DNA of 64,000 nt from Allobosea sp. BK604 (lineage in GTDB: Bacteria > Pseudomonadota > Alphaproteobacteria > Rhizobiales > Beijerinckiaceae). A program made the translations under genes and the position numbers. The stretch is from positions 248,001 through 312,000 of the forward strand of contig NZ_SLZF01000008.1 of assembly GCF_004341515.1 (NCBI RefSeq), given 5' to 3'. Shown one piece after another: positions 26,986 through 36,100 of the stretch; within the stretch, counting starts at the first letter, position 1, and every line of letters starts with the position of its first letter. The notes under the pieces are model-generated. The model made no database searches and was not told the origin of the DNA. It worked only from the letters and a program-made list of their open reading frames with translations.

Positions 26986-27408
26986 TCAGTCCTGAGGCAG
27001 TTGCCGGATGATCGCCGCCAGGTCGAGCCAGACATTCTCGCGCCTGATGTCGCCGCTTGCGGCGAACTCGACGACATGCAGCAGCCTGAACTCGAGCGGG
27101 CGGTTGCGCCCGTCGAGGCCGAAGGGTTTGCCGGGGGCCTTGCCGCTCCAGAGCGATTCATCGACGAGGAAATCCTCGCCATAGAGCCGGCGCAAGCATT
27201 GCACCTTGCTGTCGGCGAGGTCGACGAACATCGTCTCGTAGAAGCGGCGCGCGCCTTCGCGGCCGCGGGTGGGTCCAAGCGGCCAGCCGACGATATCGTG
27301 CTCGGCATCCTCGGTCAGTGTCGCCAGCACGCCCTCGACATCGTCTTCATGCTCGAAGCCGAAATGCTCGTCGATCTTGGCATCCATCTCCGCAGGCGTC
27401 AGCGCCAT
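26986..27408 (-). CDS. SnoaL-like / NTF2-fold protein
   Basis: 140 residues with the cone-shaped NTF2-like pattern: an N-terminal helix (DAKIDEHFGFEHEDDVEGVLATLTEDA cut short here: residues 9-35), then strands DIVGWP, FLVDESLWSGK, EFRLLHVVEFAASGDIRREN. Members are small-molecule isomerases, cyclases or hydrolases, or simply binding proteins. It is the first gene of the operon with TetR and cytochrome c. No catalytic residues can be assigned with confidence. Start ATG 27408 follows GAGGA. Confidence 0.8.
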   Translation of the reverse strand: MALTPAEMDAKIDEHFGFEHEDDVEGVLATLTEDAEHDIVGWPLGPTRGREGARRFYETMFVDLADSKVQCLRRLYGEDFLVDESLWSGKAPGKPFGLDGRNRPLEFRLLHVVEFAASGDIRRENVWLDLAAIIRQLPQD

Positions 27409-27449
27409 GGCCCGATCCTCCCCGACGATCGGCGTTGATGATACTTGGT

Positions 27450-27478
27450 TTTATAATGAGATTTTTGTCTCACGTCAA
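27450..27478 (-). promoter_or_regulatory. sigma70-type promoter with TGAGA-N6-TCTCA operator in its spacer
   Basis: Read on the minus strand: -35 TTGACG (27473-27478), exactly 17 bases, -10 TATAAA (27450-27455). The spacer contains a perfect dyad, TGAGA-N6-TCTCA (27457-27472). A further half site, GAGTCTCATTA, lies just upstream (about 27483-27493). Placed before the SnoaL-TetR-cytochrome operon, it fits autorepression by the TetR protein. Confidence 0.78.
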
Positions 27479-27674
27479 TATCGAGTCTCATTACGCGCAA
27501 GGCGTCATTCCCCACGCGCTGCTGTATGCAATGCTGCTGCGCAGATGCGGGACCGTCGCAGGGAAAGGGCGCCGTTCCACCCTTCAGCAACGGGCGCCTT
27601 GTCGTCAGGCGGTCCCGCGTCTGCGTAGCGGCACTTCGCGCCGCGGTGCGCACGGGATGACGCGCGGGGGCGGG

Positions 27675-28439
27675 CTAAATGAACTTCAGCCCTTTCAGGC
27701 TGGCATGCCCGTCCTTGCCGACGATGATGTGGTCGTGGACGGCGATGCCGAGGGGCTTGGCCGTCTCGATGATCTGCTGGGTCATCAGGATATCGGCGCG
27801 CGAGGGCGTCGGGTCGCCGGAGGGATGGTTGTGGACCAGGATGACCGCGCTCGCCGAAAGTTCGAGCGCGCGTTTCACCACCTCGCGCGGATAAACCGGC
27901 GTGTGGTCGACCGTGCCGGTCTGCTGCACCTCGTCGGCGATCAGCGCGTTCTTCTTGTCGAGGAAGAGGATGCGGAACTGCTCGCGCTCGGCGAAGGCCA
28001 TCGCCATGCGGCAATAGTCGATGACCGAGGACCAGGAGGAGAGCACCGGCCGCTTGGCGACCTTGCCCTTGGCCATGCGCTGCAGGGCGGCGGCGACGAT
28101 CTTGAGATCGAGCGCCACGCTCTCGCCGACGCCCTTGACTTCGGTGAGGCGCGGGACCGGCGCGCCAAGCACCTCGGCGAAGGAGCCGAAGCGCTGGATC
28201 AAGTCCTTGGCGAGCGGCTTGACGTCGCGCTGCGGGATCGAACGGAAGAGCAGGAGCTCGAGCAGCTCGTAATCGGGCAGGGCATCGGGCCCCGCTTCCT
28301 GGAAGCGACCGCGCAGGCGCTCGCGATGCCCCTGATAATGCGGGGGGACGGCAATGTCCGAGAGGACGCCTGGCAGGGGCGGGGCCTTGGCCTTGCGCCC
28401 GCGGGTATTGCGAGGGCCTTGGTCGCCCTCGCTGCTCAT
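27675..28439 (-). CDS. radC: RadC/JAB-domain protein
   Basis: 254 residues. An N-terminal helix-hairpin-helix part ([20 protein letters not shown], near residues 95-115) precedes the JAB/MPN metallopeptidase fold with [14 protein letters not shown] near residues 204-217, which holds the zinc ligands. Despite the name, a repair role for RadC is not supported; the biochemical function is open. Its start overlaps the map stop by 4 bases (ATGA), so the two are co-translated. Non-coding DNA between 27479 and 27674 holds nested inverted repeats (for example GGGACCG/CGGTCCC) that could end transcription. Confidence 0.93.
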   Translation of the reverse strand: MSSEGDQGPRNTRGRKAKAPPLPGVLSDIAVPPHYQGHRERLRGRFQEAGPDALPDYELLELLLFRSIPQRDVKPLAKDLIQRFGSFAEVLGAPVPRLTEVKGVGESVALDLKIVAAALQRMAKGKVAKRPVLSSWSSVIDYCRMAMAFAEREQFRILFLDKKNALIADEVQQTGTVDHTPVYPREVVKRALELSASAVILVHNHPSGDPTPSRADILMTQQIIETAKPLGIAVHDHIIVGKDGHASLKGLKFI

Positions 28440-29260
28440 CGGGCGGCGAGCGGGTTGTCGCGGCCCGTCGGCGAGAGCGTGAAGATCTCGCAGCCGGTCT
28501 CGGTGACGCCGACCGTGTGCTCGAACTGGGCCGAGAGCGAGCGGTCGCGGGTCACGGCGGTCCAGCCATCGGAGAGCACCTTCACGCCCGCCTTGCCGAG
28601 ATTGATCATCGGCTCGATGGTGAAGATCATGCCGGGCTTCAGCGTGACGCCTTCGCCGGGGCTGCCATAGTGCAGGATGTTCGGCGCATCGTGGAAGAGC
28701 TGGCCGACGCCATGGCCGCAGAAATCGCGCACCACGGAACAGCGCTCGGCCTCGGCATAGCGCTGGATGGCGAAGCCGATATCGCCGGTCGTGGCGCCGG
28801 CGCGCACGGCCTTGATGCCGCGCAGCAGGCTCTCATAGGTGATCTCGACCAGCCGCTCCGCCTTGCGCGGGATCTCGCCGACGCCGTACATCCGGCTGGA
28901 ATCGCCGTGCCAGCCATCGACGATCAGGGTGTAGTCGATATTGAGGATATCGCCTTCGCGCAGCGGCTTGTCGTCCGGGATGCCGTGACAGACGACATGG
29001 TTGATCGAAGTGCAGATCGACTTGGTGTAGCCGCGATAGAACAGGGTCGCGGGAAAGGCGCCATTGTCCATGGCGAACTGGAAGGCGAGATCGTCGAGCT
29101 GCTGCGTGGTCACGCCCGGCTTGACGTAGCCGCCGAGCATGTCGAGTCCCTGCGCGGTCAGACGGCCGGCCTTGTGCATGGCCGCGAAGGCGTCGGGGCC
29201 ATGGAGTTTGATCACGGGATCGCGCATCCGCGACCGCCCCAATGTCTCGTCGAATGTCAT
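28436..29260 (-). CDS. map: type I methionine aminopeptidase
   Basis: 274 residues from ATG 29260 ([15 protein letters not shown]); a TTG three codons upstream (29269) sits closer to the AGGAG and is an alternative. It removes N-terminal methionine. All five metal ligands are seen: two aspartates in [16 protein letters not shown], the histidine in [11 protein letters not shown], the glutamate in FTIEPMI and the last in [10 protein letters not shown]. Overlaps radC. Confidence 0.95.
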   Translation of the reverse strand: MTFDETLGRSRMRDPVIKLHGPDAFAAMHKAGRLTAQGLDMLGGYVKPGVTTQQLDDLAFQFAMDNGAFPATLFYRGYTKSICTSINHVVCHGIPDDKPLREGDILNIDYTLIVDGWHGDSSRMYGVGEIPRKAERLVEITYESLLRGIKAVRAGATTGDIGFAIQRYAEAERCSVVRDFCGHGVGQLFHDAPNILHYGSPGEGVTLKPGMIFTIEPMINLGKAGVKVLSDGWTAVTRDRSLSAQFEHTVGVTETGCEIFTLSPTGRDNPLAAR

Positions 29261-29355
29261 GATGGGCAAGCTGCTCCTTGCTCGCCATTATCTATTGTCT
29301 TTGGCCGCGGGTGCAAGGTTATTGCGCGTGCACACGCTCTGATCGTCGGCCGCGC

Positions 29356-29895
29356 TCAGGCCCGGTCGATCCAGGCGCGGGTCTGCTGGAGCATCTCGTC
29401 CGACAGCTCCAGATCGTCGCTGAGCCGCGCCAGGATCACCGCGCCGACCATGGCCGCCCAGGAGCCGATCGCGGCGCGGCGCTTCTCCTCCCCGGTTGCG
29501 CCGGGCGCGCTGCGGCTCAGCCGCTCGATCTGCCGCCTCAGCCCGGCCGTCATGGCCGCGCGCGCCTGCGGCGACTGGCGGATCGTCTCGGCGCCGAGCC
29601 CGGCAGTGGTGCAGCCGCCGGAGAGATCGGCGCAATGGCCGGGCGCCAGATAGCCCTCGGCGAAGCGGGCGAGGTCGATCTCGCCCGAGCCGGGTGCGAG
29701 GGCATGGGCCAGCGTCTCGGCGATGAGATCGTCCTTCGACTCGAAATGCCCGTAGAAGCCGCCATGGGTCAGGCCGGCGGCCTTCATCACCTCGGCCACC
29801 GTGACGGATTCGAAGCCGCGGGCCCGGAACAGCCTGCCGGCCTCCTCCAGGATCCTCTGCCGGTTCAACGCCATCTGCTCGCGGCTGACTTTCAT
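29356..29895 (-). CDS. TetR-family transcriptional regulator
   Basis: 179 residues from ATG 29895 (MKVSREQMALNRQRIL, AGGAG upstream). Helix-turn-helix VTVAEVMKAAGLTHGGFYGHF at about residues 29-49, of the subgroup whose recognition helix reads LTHGGFYGHF, often found beside short-chain dehydrogenases and reactive-electrophile defence genes. It diverges from the SDR gene at 30003, with two related dyads between them. A longer upstream frame runs through the operator DNA and is not coding. Confidence 0.92.
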   Translation of the reverse strand: MKVSREQMALNRQRILEEAGRLFRARGFESVTVAEVMKAAGLTHGGFYGHFESKDDLIAETLAHALAPGSGEIDLARFAEGYLAPGHCADLSGGCTTAGLGAETIRQSPQARAAMTAGLRRQIERLSRSAPGATGEEKRRAAIGSWAAMVGAVILARLSDDLELSDEMLQQTRAWIDRA

Positions 29896-29926
29896 CACGT
29901 TCTCCTGATCGTGCTTGACAGCATAC

Positions 29927-29966
29927 ATGATGACGATCATCAATGCACATATATGATCGTGGTCAT
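29927..29966. promoter_or_regulatory. paired operator-like dyads between tetR and the SDR gene
   Basis: ATGATGACGATCAT (29927-29940) and ATGATCGTGGTCAT (29953-29966) are imperfect palindromes. Turned over, the first differs from the second at only two positions. They lie 26 bases apart in the 107-base divergent gap, as expected for a TetR protein controlling both directions. Confidence 0.6.
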
Positions 29967-30002
29967 GAATAATTCCCGGCCACATGCTTCAGGAGAAGTC
30001 CC

Positions 30003-30791
30003 ATGACCGTTCATCCCGCTGTCCTGATCACCGGCGCCTCGACCGGCATCGGCGCCGTCTATGCCGATCGCTTCGCCGGGCGCGGCCATGACCTCGTGCT
30101 GGTGGCGCGCGACCTTGCCCGCATGGAGGCGCTGGCCGAGCGCCTGCGCCGTGAGACCGGTGTCGCAGTCGACATCATCAAGGCCGATCTTACCGATGCC
30201 GCCGATCTCGCCACGATCGAGACGCGGCTGCGCGAGGACGCGCGCATCGGGGTGCTCGTCAACAATGCCGGTGCTGGCGCGGCCGGCGGCTTCCTCGAGC
30301 AGACCCCGGATGATCTGACCAAGCTGATCAATCTCAACGTCGTGGCGCTCACCCGGCTCGCCAATGCCGTCGCGCCGCGCTTCGCCAGGGAAGGGCAGGG
30401 CGCCATCGTCAATCTCGCCTCGGTCGTCGGGCTCGCGCCGGAGATCGGCATGAGCGTCTATGGCGCGACCAAGGCCTTCGTTCTTTTCCTGACGCAGGGC
30501 CTTAATCTCGAGCTCGGCCCGAAGGGCGTCTATGTCCAGGCCGTGCTGCCGGCCGCCACCCGCACCGAGATCTGGGAGCGCTCCGGCCGCGACGTGAACA
30601 CGATCCAGGGCGTGATGGAGGTCGATGCGCTGGTGGATGCCGCGCTCGTCGGCTTCGACCGGCGCGAGACCGTCACCATCCCGCCGCTGCAGGATCTCGG
30701 CCAGTGGATCGCCTTCGATCAGGCCCGGCAGGCGATGGTGCCGAATTTCCTGCAATCCGAGCCGGCCGAGCGCTATCGCAAGGCCGCCTGA
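30003..30791 (+). CDS. short-chain dehydrogenase/reductase
   Basis: 262 residues after AGGAGAAGTCCC. Cofactor loop GASTGIGAVYA near residue 10-20, NNAGAGAAG near 86, catalytic serine in NLASVVG near 138 and Y-x-x-x-K in YGATKAF near 153-157. Classical SDR of the DltE-like group; an NAD(P)-linked oxidoreductase with unknown substrate. Divergent from, and probably repressed by, the TetR protein at 29356-29895. Confidence 0.92.
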   Translation: MTVHPAVLITGASTGIGAVYADRFAGRGHDLVLVARDLARMEALAERLRRETGVAVDIIKADLTDAADLATIETRLREDARIGVLVNNAGAGAAGGFLEQTPDDLTKLINLNVVALTRLANAVAPRFAREGQGAIVNLASVVGLAPEIGMSVYGATKAFVLFLTQGLNLELGPKGVYVQAVLPAATRTEIWERSGRDVNTIQGVMEVDALVDAALVGFDRRETVTIPPLQDLGQWIAFDQARQAMVPNFLQSEPAERYRKAA

Positions 30792-30798
30792 GGCCGGT

Positions 30799-31416
30799 TC
30801 AGAGGATCAGGCTCAGCCCCGTCGCCGTCAGCGCGGCGATCCAGAGCGCGTCGAGATTGATCCAGCCGCGCCGGAGGATGCCGACGCCGAGCCATTCGAA
30901 CACGGCCGCCGCGATTGCGGCCGTGACCGCCAGCATTGCCGCCATGTGCAGGCCGATGGCAGCGAGCGAGACCGGCAGCGAGCCGGCCGCGGTCAGCTCG
31001 CGCGCCGGGGTCGCCGCGAGGCAGAGCGGGATGATGACCGGCACGAGCATCAGCCCGGCGCCATGGCTCGTCGCCATCAGGAAGGACCAGAGGCCGAGGC
31101 CGGCGAGCCCGGTCTGCATGCCCACCCGCACGCGATGGCGGTGGCCATAGAGCATGTGCCAGGCGGCCCACAAGATCAGCAACGTGCCGGAGATCAGCCG
31201 GAGCAGATGCGGGTCGACCACCATGCCGAGGGCGACGACGAGCGCCACCACGACCGCGACCGAGAGGGCATGACCGAGCGCGATCGGCAGGAGCGACAGC
31301 CACATCGCGCGGCGGCTGTCGCGGTTGAGGCCAAGCGCGACGGCGAAGAGCCAGCCCATGGCCGGGTTGAGGCCATGGAAGGCGCCGAGCCCTGCGAGCA
31401 CGAGCCAGGGCGACAT
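30799..31416 (-). CDS. integral membrane protein, NicO/RcnA-like features
   Basis: 205 residues, about six membrane helices. Histidines in GAFHGLNPAMGWL (near 13), IALGHALS (near 46) and AWHMLYGHRHR (near 85) are spaced as in nickel/cobalt or sulfite-type exporters, but no family is certain. It lies 36 bases after the selenium-binding-protein gene on the same strand and may handle a metal, or sulfur chemistry, for it. Family assignment is tentative. Confidence 0.65.
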   Translation of the reverse strand: MSPWLVLAGLGAFHGLNPAMGWLFAVALGLNRDSRRAMWLSLLPIALGHALSVAVVVALVVALGMVVDPHLLRLISGTLLILWAAWHMLYGHRHRVRVGMQTGLAGLGLWSFLMATSHGAGLMLVPVIIPLCLAATPARELTAAGSLPVSLAAIGLHMAAMLAVTAAIAAAVFEWLGVGILRRGWINLDALWIAALTATGLSLIL

Positions 31417-31452
31417 CTCACGTGCGCCCCGCCCGGGCGCAGACGGAGCGCA

Positions 31453-32847
31453 TCAGGGATAGCAATAGGAATCGGACGAGCAGTCGCCGCCCTCCAGCCT
31501 GACCTGATGCGGCCGATGCCCTTTCGGCCAGTCGACGAAGAACTTTTCGTCGAAGCGGATGCCGCCATTCTCACCGGCATTGAGCTTCACCATCCAGCCG
31601 TCGATCCCGTCAGGATAGAATTGCGGGTCGATCGCGCCATAGAGCGAGTTGGTGAAATAGATACGCTTGCCGTCGCGGCTGATCTCGACCATTTGCGGGC
31701 CGCCATTGAGCTTGCCGTTCTTGGAGCCGGGATGGCCGGCGCGCGAGACGATGCCGCCGATCCGCACGCGGCCGGTCTCGACCGGCTTGAACGGGTCGGA
31801 GACGTCGTACTGGATCATGTCGCCGGTGCCCCAGCAGGAGACATAGAGGAATCGGTCATCCATCGAGAGGTCGATATCGGTGACGAGCGGGGCGACGGCG
31901 CCAAAGCCCTTCAGGACCGGCGGCAGCAGCGCGGGATCGGCCGGCTCGGCCGGGATCTCGATCACCTTCTTGACCGCCCATTTGCCGTCGTCGCGATACC
32001 ACGTCCAGATCGAGGCCGAGAGATCCTTCAGGCTGATGACGCAGCCGACGAAGCCATAGGCCTTGCGCGGATCGTGGGCGGGCCTGAGCTCGAAGACGAG
32101 CTGGTGCTCCTCGCCGAAATCGATCTCCTGCACATGCTTGCGCTTGTGCAGGTCCCAGAAATGCAGGCGCCTTCCGTATTTGCTGCCGAGCAGCACCTCG
32201 GGCACCAGCCCGTTCTCGAACGTGTCGGGCGTGCCCCATTCGCTGGTGATCATCGTGTCATGGCCGAGATGCCACCAGAAATCATAGGCGAGCTTCTGCG
32301 GGCCGCGCTCCATCTCCCATTGGCCCATCACGTCGAAGCTGACGGGATCGATCAGGAAGATGCCGCCCGGCTCCTTGCCCTCGGCATTCCCGAGCGCGTT
32401 GACGTAGATGCCCTCCGGCCCGCAATGGATCGTGTGCAGGCGGGAATAGCCGGCCCGCTCGGCGATCTCCTCGGGCTCGATCACCTTGACGATCTTCGGC
32501 TGACGCGGCTCGGGCCTGGTGTCGATGATGTGCAGCCGCGACGAACGCAGGCCGGGCACGATGAGATAGCGCCGTTCCATATGCGGATGCGGCGCGTTCG
32601 GGCACAGGCAGGAGGAGCAGGCGTTCCAGCCGAAATGATGCAGCTCGTCGCCAATATTCGGCATCTCGACCTGGCCGACGATGCGAGAATAGCTCGGGGA
32701 GCCCGGGTCGAGATCGACCACGGCGATGGTGTCGGGCTTTTGGCGCTCCGGATCGAACGCCGCGACATAGGCCAGGGTCTCGACCGGGGCCTTGGCCGCG
32801 AGCCGGGGCGAAGGATAGAACGAGGGATCAGGTCGCCAGCTTGCCAT
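31453..32847 (-). CDS. selenium-binding protein (SBP56) family, methanethiol oxidase type
   Basis: 464 residues from ATG 32847 (MASWRPDPSFYPSPRLAAKAP, GGGAG upstream). A seven-bladed beta-propeller: ELHHFGWNACSSCLC (CxxC near residue 78), LHTIHCGPEGIYVNALG near 140, EWGTPDTFENGLVP near 195, RLHFWDLHKRKHVQEID near 220. Bacterial relatives (MtoX) oxidise methanethiol to formaldehyde, H2S and H2O2 using copper. There is no signal peptide, which differs from periplasmic MtoX and leaves the location open. Likely operon with the membrane protein downstream. Confidence 0.9.
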   Translation of the reverse strand: MASWRPDPSFYPSPRLAAKAPVETLAYVAAFDPERQKPDTIAVVDLDPGSPSYSRIVGQVEMPNIGDELHHFGWNACSSCLCPNAPHPHMERRYLIVPGLRSSRLHIIDTRPEPRQPKIVKVIEPEEIAERAGYSRLHTIHCGPEGIYVNALGNAEGKEPGGIFLIDPVSFDVMGQWEMERGPQKLAYDFWWHLGHDTMITSEWGTPDTFENGLVPEVLLGSKYGRRLHFWDLHKRKHVQEIDFGEEHQLVFELRPAHDPRKAYGFVGCVISLKDLSASIWTWYRDDGKWAVKKVIEIPAEPADPALLPPVLKGFGAVAPLVTDIDLSMDDRFLYVSCWGTGDMIQYDVSDPFKPVETGRVRIGGIVSRAGHPGSKNGKLNGGPQMVEISRDGKRIYFTNSLYGAIDPQFYPDGIDGWMVKLNAGENGGIRFDEKFFVDWPKGHRPHQVRLEGGDCSSDSYCYP

Positions 32848-33119
32848 GATCAGTCTCCCGAGCACCCCCCAGCGCCCCGGACGAAATCTCACTCTATAGC
32901 CGCCGGGCGCGAATGTCCCGGGCCGGCGCGGGCGCGGAAGGATTAGTCGCCTGGCAGGAGAGGGGCATCGGCTGGGGCCGGACTGTCACGGTGCCGTCAT
33001 ATATCGCCGCCTCGCGTAACGTTCCGTTCGCGTTGTTGCGGTTCGATGATTGTCTGATTCGGCCGAATCTCGGCATGGTGCCGGCTCGATCGATTTGCAT
33101 ATGCCTAAGGAGACGACTT

Positions 33120-36100
33120 ATGAATGCGCGCGCGGGCGGACGTGGTGCAGGCATAAGATATATCAGAAGGGGAGCCTTGCTCGCGAGCGTCAGCGCCGCG
33201 GCTCTCGCCTGCTGGCTGCCCTGCGCAGCGCTGGCGGCGGATTTCACGGCCGGAACCGACCAGCAGTTCCGGGACGCGATCGCGGCGGCCAATGCCAGCC
33301 CCGATGCCAGCTCGACGATACGGCTCACCGGCAGCTTCGCGATCTCGGGTGCGAGCATCACGGCGCTGACCAAGCCGATCACGATCGATACGCAGGGCTT
33401 CACCCTGTCGGGCACCGACGGCACGGGCGCCATCGGCCTCAACATCGTCGCGGCGGTCCCCGGAGGCAATCCGGTCACGTTTTTCGGCACGCTCCGGGGC
33501 GCCGACAGCGCCGCCGCAGTCGCGGCCCAGGTCGGCATGGGCAACCAACGGATCGGCCTCATCAATAACGGCACGATTGCCGGCGGTAATGGCACCAGCA
33601 ACAACGTGCTCAACGGAGGCGGCGCGGGTATCCGGTTCAACAACCCGAATGCGCCGATCATCAACAACGGCACCATTCAGGGCGGCAACAGCATAGCCGG
33701 CTCGGGCGGCGCGGGTGTCGATCTTGCCGGCACCATCGTCCCTGCCACATTGGAAAACAACGGCACGATCCGCGGCGGAAATGGTCCGGCGAATGGCGCC
33801 AACAGCGCCGGGGTGGGTGTCATCTCCCGCATTGGCGTCAGTCAGATCACCAATAACGGCCCTGGCGTGATCGAAGGCGGAGCGGGTGCCTTTGCGATTA
33901 CCAGCATCGGCAACACCGCCAATATCAACCTCATCAACAGCGGCATCATCCGGGCCGGGGCCGGGCAGGATACTGCGATCACGCTGGCTTCGACGGCGAC
34001 GACCGGCGTGATCAATCTGGAGCTTCGGGACGGCTCGCAGATCTTCGGCAACGTGATCGGCAACGCGACCGCCCTTACCGACAGCCTGACGCTCTCGGGC
34101 ACGGGCAGCAACAGCCTCGACATTTCGCAATACCGGAATTTCGACAGTTTCCAGAAGACGGGCACCGGCACCTGGACCCTGACCGGGGCCGGCGTCGGCG
34201 CGATGCCCTGGGTGGTCCAGCAGGGCACGCTCCTGGTGAACGGCACGACGACTGGTGACATTGGCGTCCTTCCGACCGGGACGATCGGCGGATCGGGAAC
34301 CATCAACGGAAACGTTCAGCTCTCACCCGGTGCAGCCAGCCTGAATCCGGGCGGAGCCTTGTCGACGCCGGGTACGCTGACCATCAATGGCGCTCTGTTA
34401 ATGGGTCCCGGCTCGAGCCTGAATTTCGAGGTCGGGCAAATCGGTACCGGCCCGCTCAACGACCTCCTCAACATCAACGGCGACTTGACCCCGACGCTCG
34501 GGGCAGTCGTCAACGTGGCGACGACGCCTGGTGGTACCAGCGATCCCGGCCTCTATCGGCTCATCAACTATACCGGTGCGTTCCTCGGCAGTTTGACGCT
34601 GGGTTCGGCCCCGTCGCCCGACTTCAGCCTGCAGACCGTGGTCCCGGGCCAGATCAACCTGATCAACACCGGCGGGCTGGTGCTGCGCTTCTGGGACGGC
34701 CCGGCCGGGCATGGCGACAACCTCATCGGTGGCGGTACAGGAATCTGGCAGGATTCGACCGGCAACAGCAACTGGACGCTCCCTGACGGGAGCGTGAACG
34801 CTCCCTATCCGACGGGCGCGTTTGCGGTGTTCCAGGGGACGCCGGGCACGGTCACGGTCGATACCACCGGCGGGCCGGTCGTCGCCGCCGGCATGCAGTT
34901 CCTCGTCGACAACTACATCATCCAGGGCGGCGACATCACCTTGCTCGGCCCGCAGGCAACGATCCGCGTCGGCGACGGCACCGCGGCGAGCTCGGGGTAT
35001 TTCGCGAGGATCGCCTCGAACCTGACCGGCAACACCCAGCTGGTGAAGGCCGATCTTGGCTCGCTCATCCTCTCCGGCGAGAACACCTATACCGGCGGCA
35101 CGCTGATCTCCGGCGGCACCTTGGTGATCGGCGATGGCGGTACGACCGGCTCGATCGTAGGCGACGTTACGAACAATAACGCGCTCGTCTTCAACCGCTC
35201 GAATGCCATGACCTTCGACGGGGTGATCTCGGGCAGCGGCTTCGTCGCACAGGCGGGCACCGGCACGACGACGCTCACCGGCGTCAACACCTATTCCGGC
35301 GGCACCGTGATCGGGCTGGGCACGTTGATCGGCTCTGCAACGAGCTTCGGCAGCGGCGGGATCGGCAATAACAGCGCGCTCGTCATCGACCAGCCCAGCG
35401 ATGCCAGCTTCGCCAACGCGATCAGCGGCACCGGCTCCTTCACCAAGCGCGGCGCCGGCACGCTCGCGCTGACCGGAGCCAACACCTATGCCGGCGGCAC
35501 GACGATCGAGGCCGGCACCCTGCAGCTCGGCGCTGGCGGCATGGCCGGCTCGATCACGGGCGACGTCGTGAATAACGGCACGCTCGCCTTCAACCGCTCG
35601 GATACCGTCACCTTCACCGGCGCGATCTCGGGCAGCGGCGCGCTGCGCCAGGACGGCTCCGGCACGGTGATCCTGACGGGCGCGAACAGCTATGGCGGCG
35701 GCACCACGATCGCGGCCGGCACCTTGCAGATCGGCAATGGCGGCACGGACGGCTCGATCAGCGGCGACGTGGTGAACAACGGCACGCTCGCCGTCAACCG
35801 CACGAATATCGTCTCGTTGTCCGGTGCGATCTCGGGCAGCGGCGCGTTGCAACAGATCGGCACGGGCACAACGGTGTTGACCGGTGCGAACACCTATACC
35901 GGTGGCACGACGATCGCTGCCGGCACCCTGCAGCTCGGCAATGGCGGTACCACCGGTTCGATCATCGGGGATGTGGTCAATAACGGCACGCTGGAAATCC
36001 AGCGGACGGGCGCGCTCACCCTTGCCGGTGCGATTTCCGGCACGGGCGGGGTGGCGCTGAACGGTGCCGTCACGCTGACACTCACCGGTGCCAATACCTA

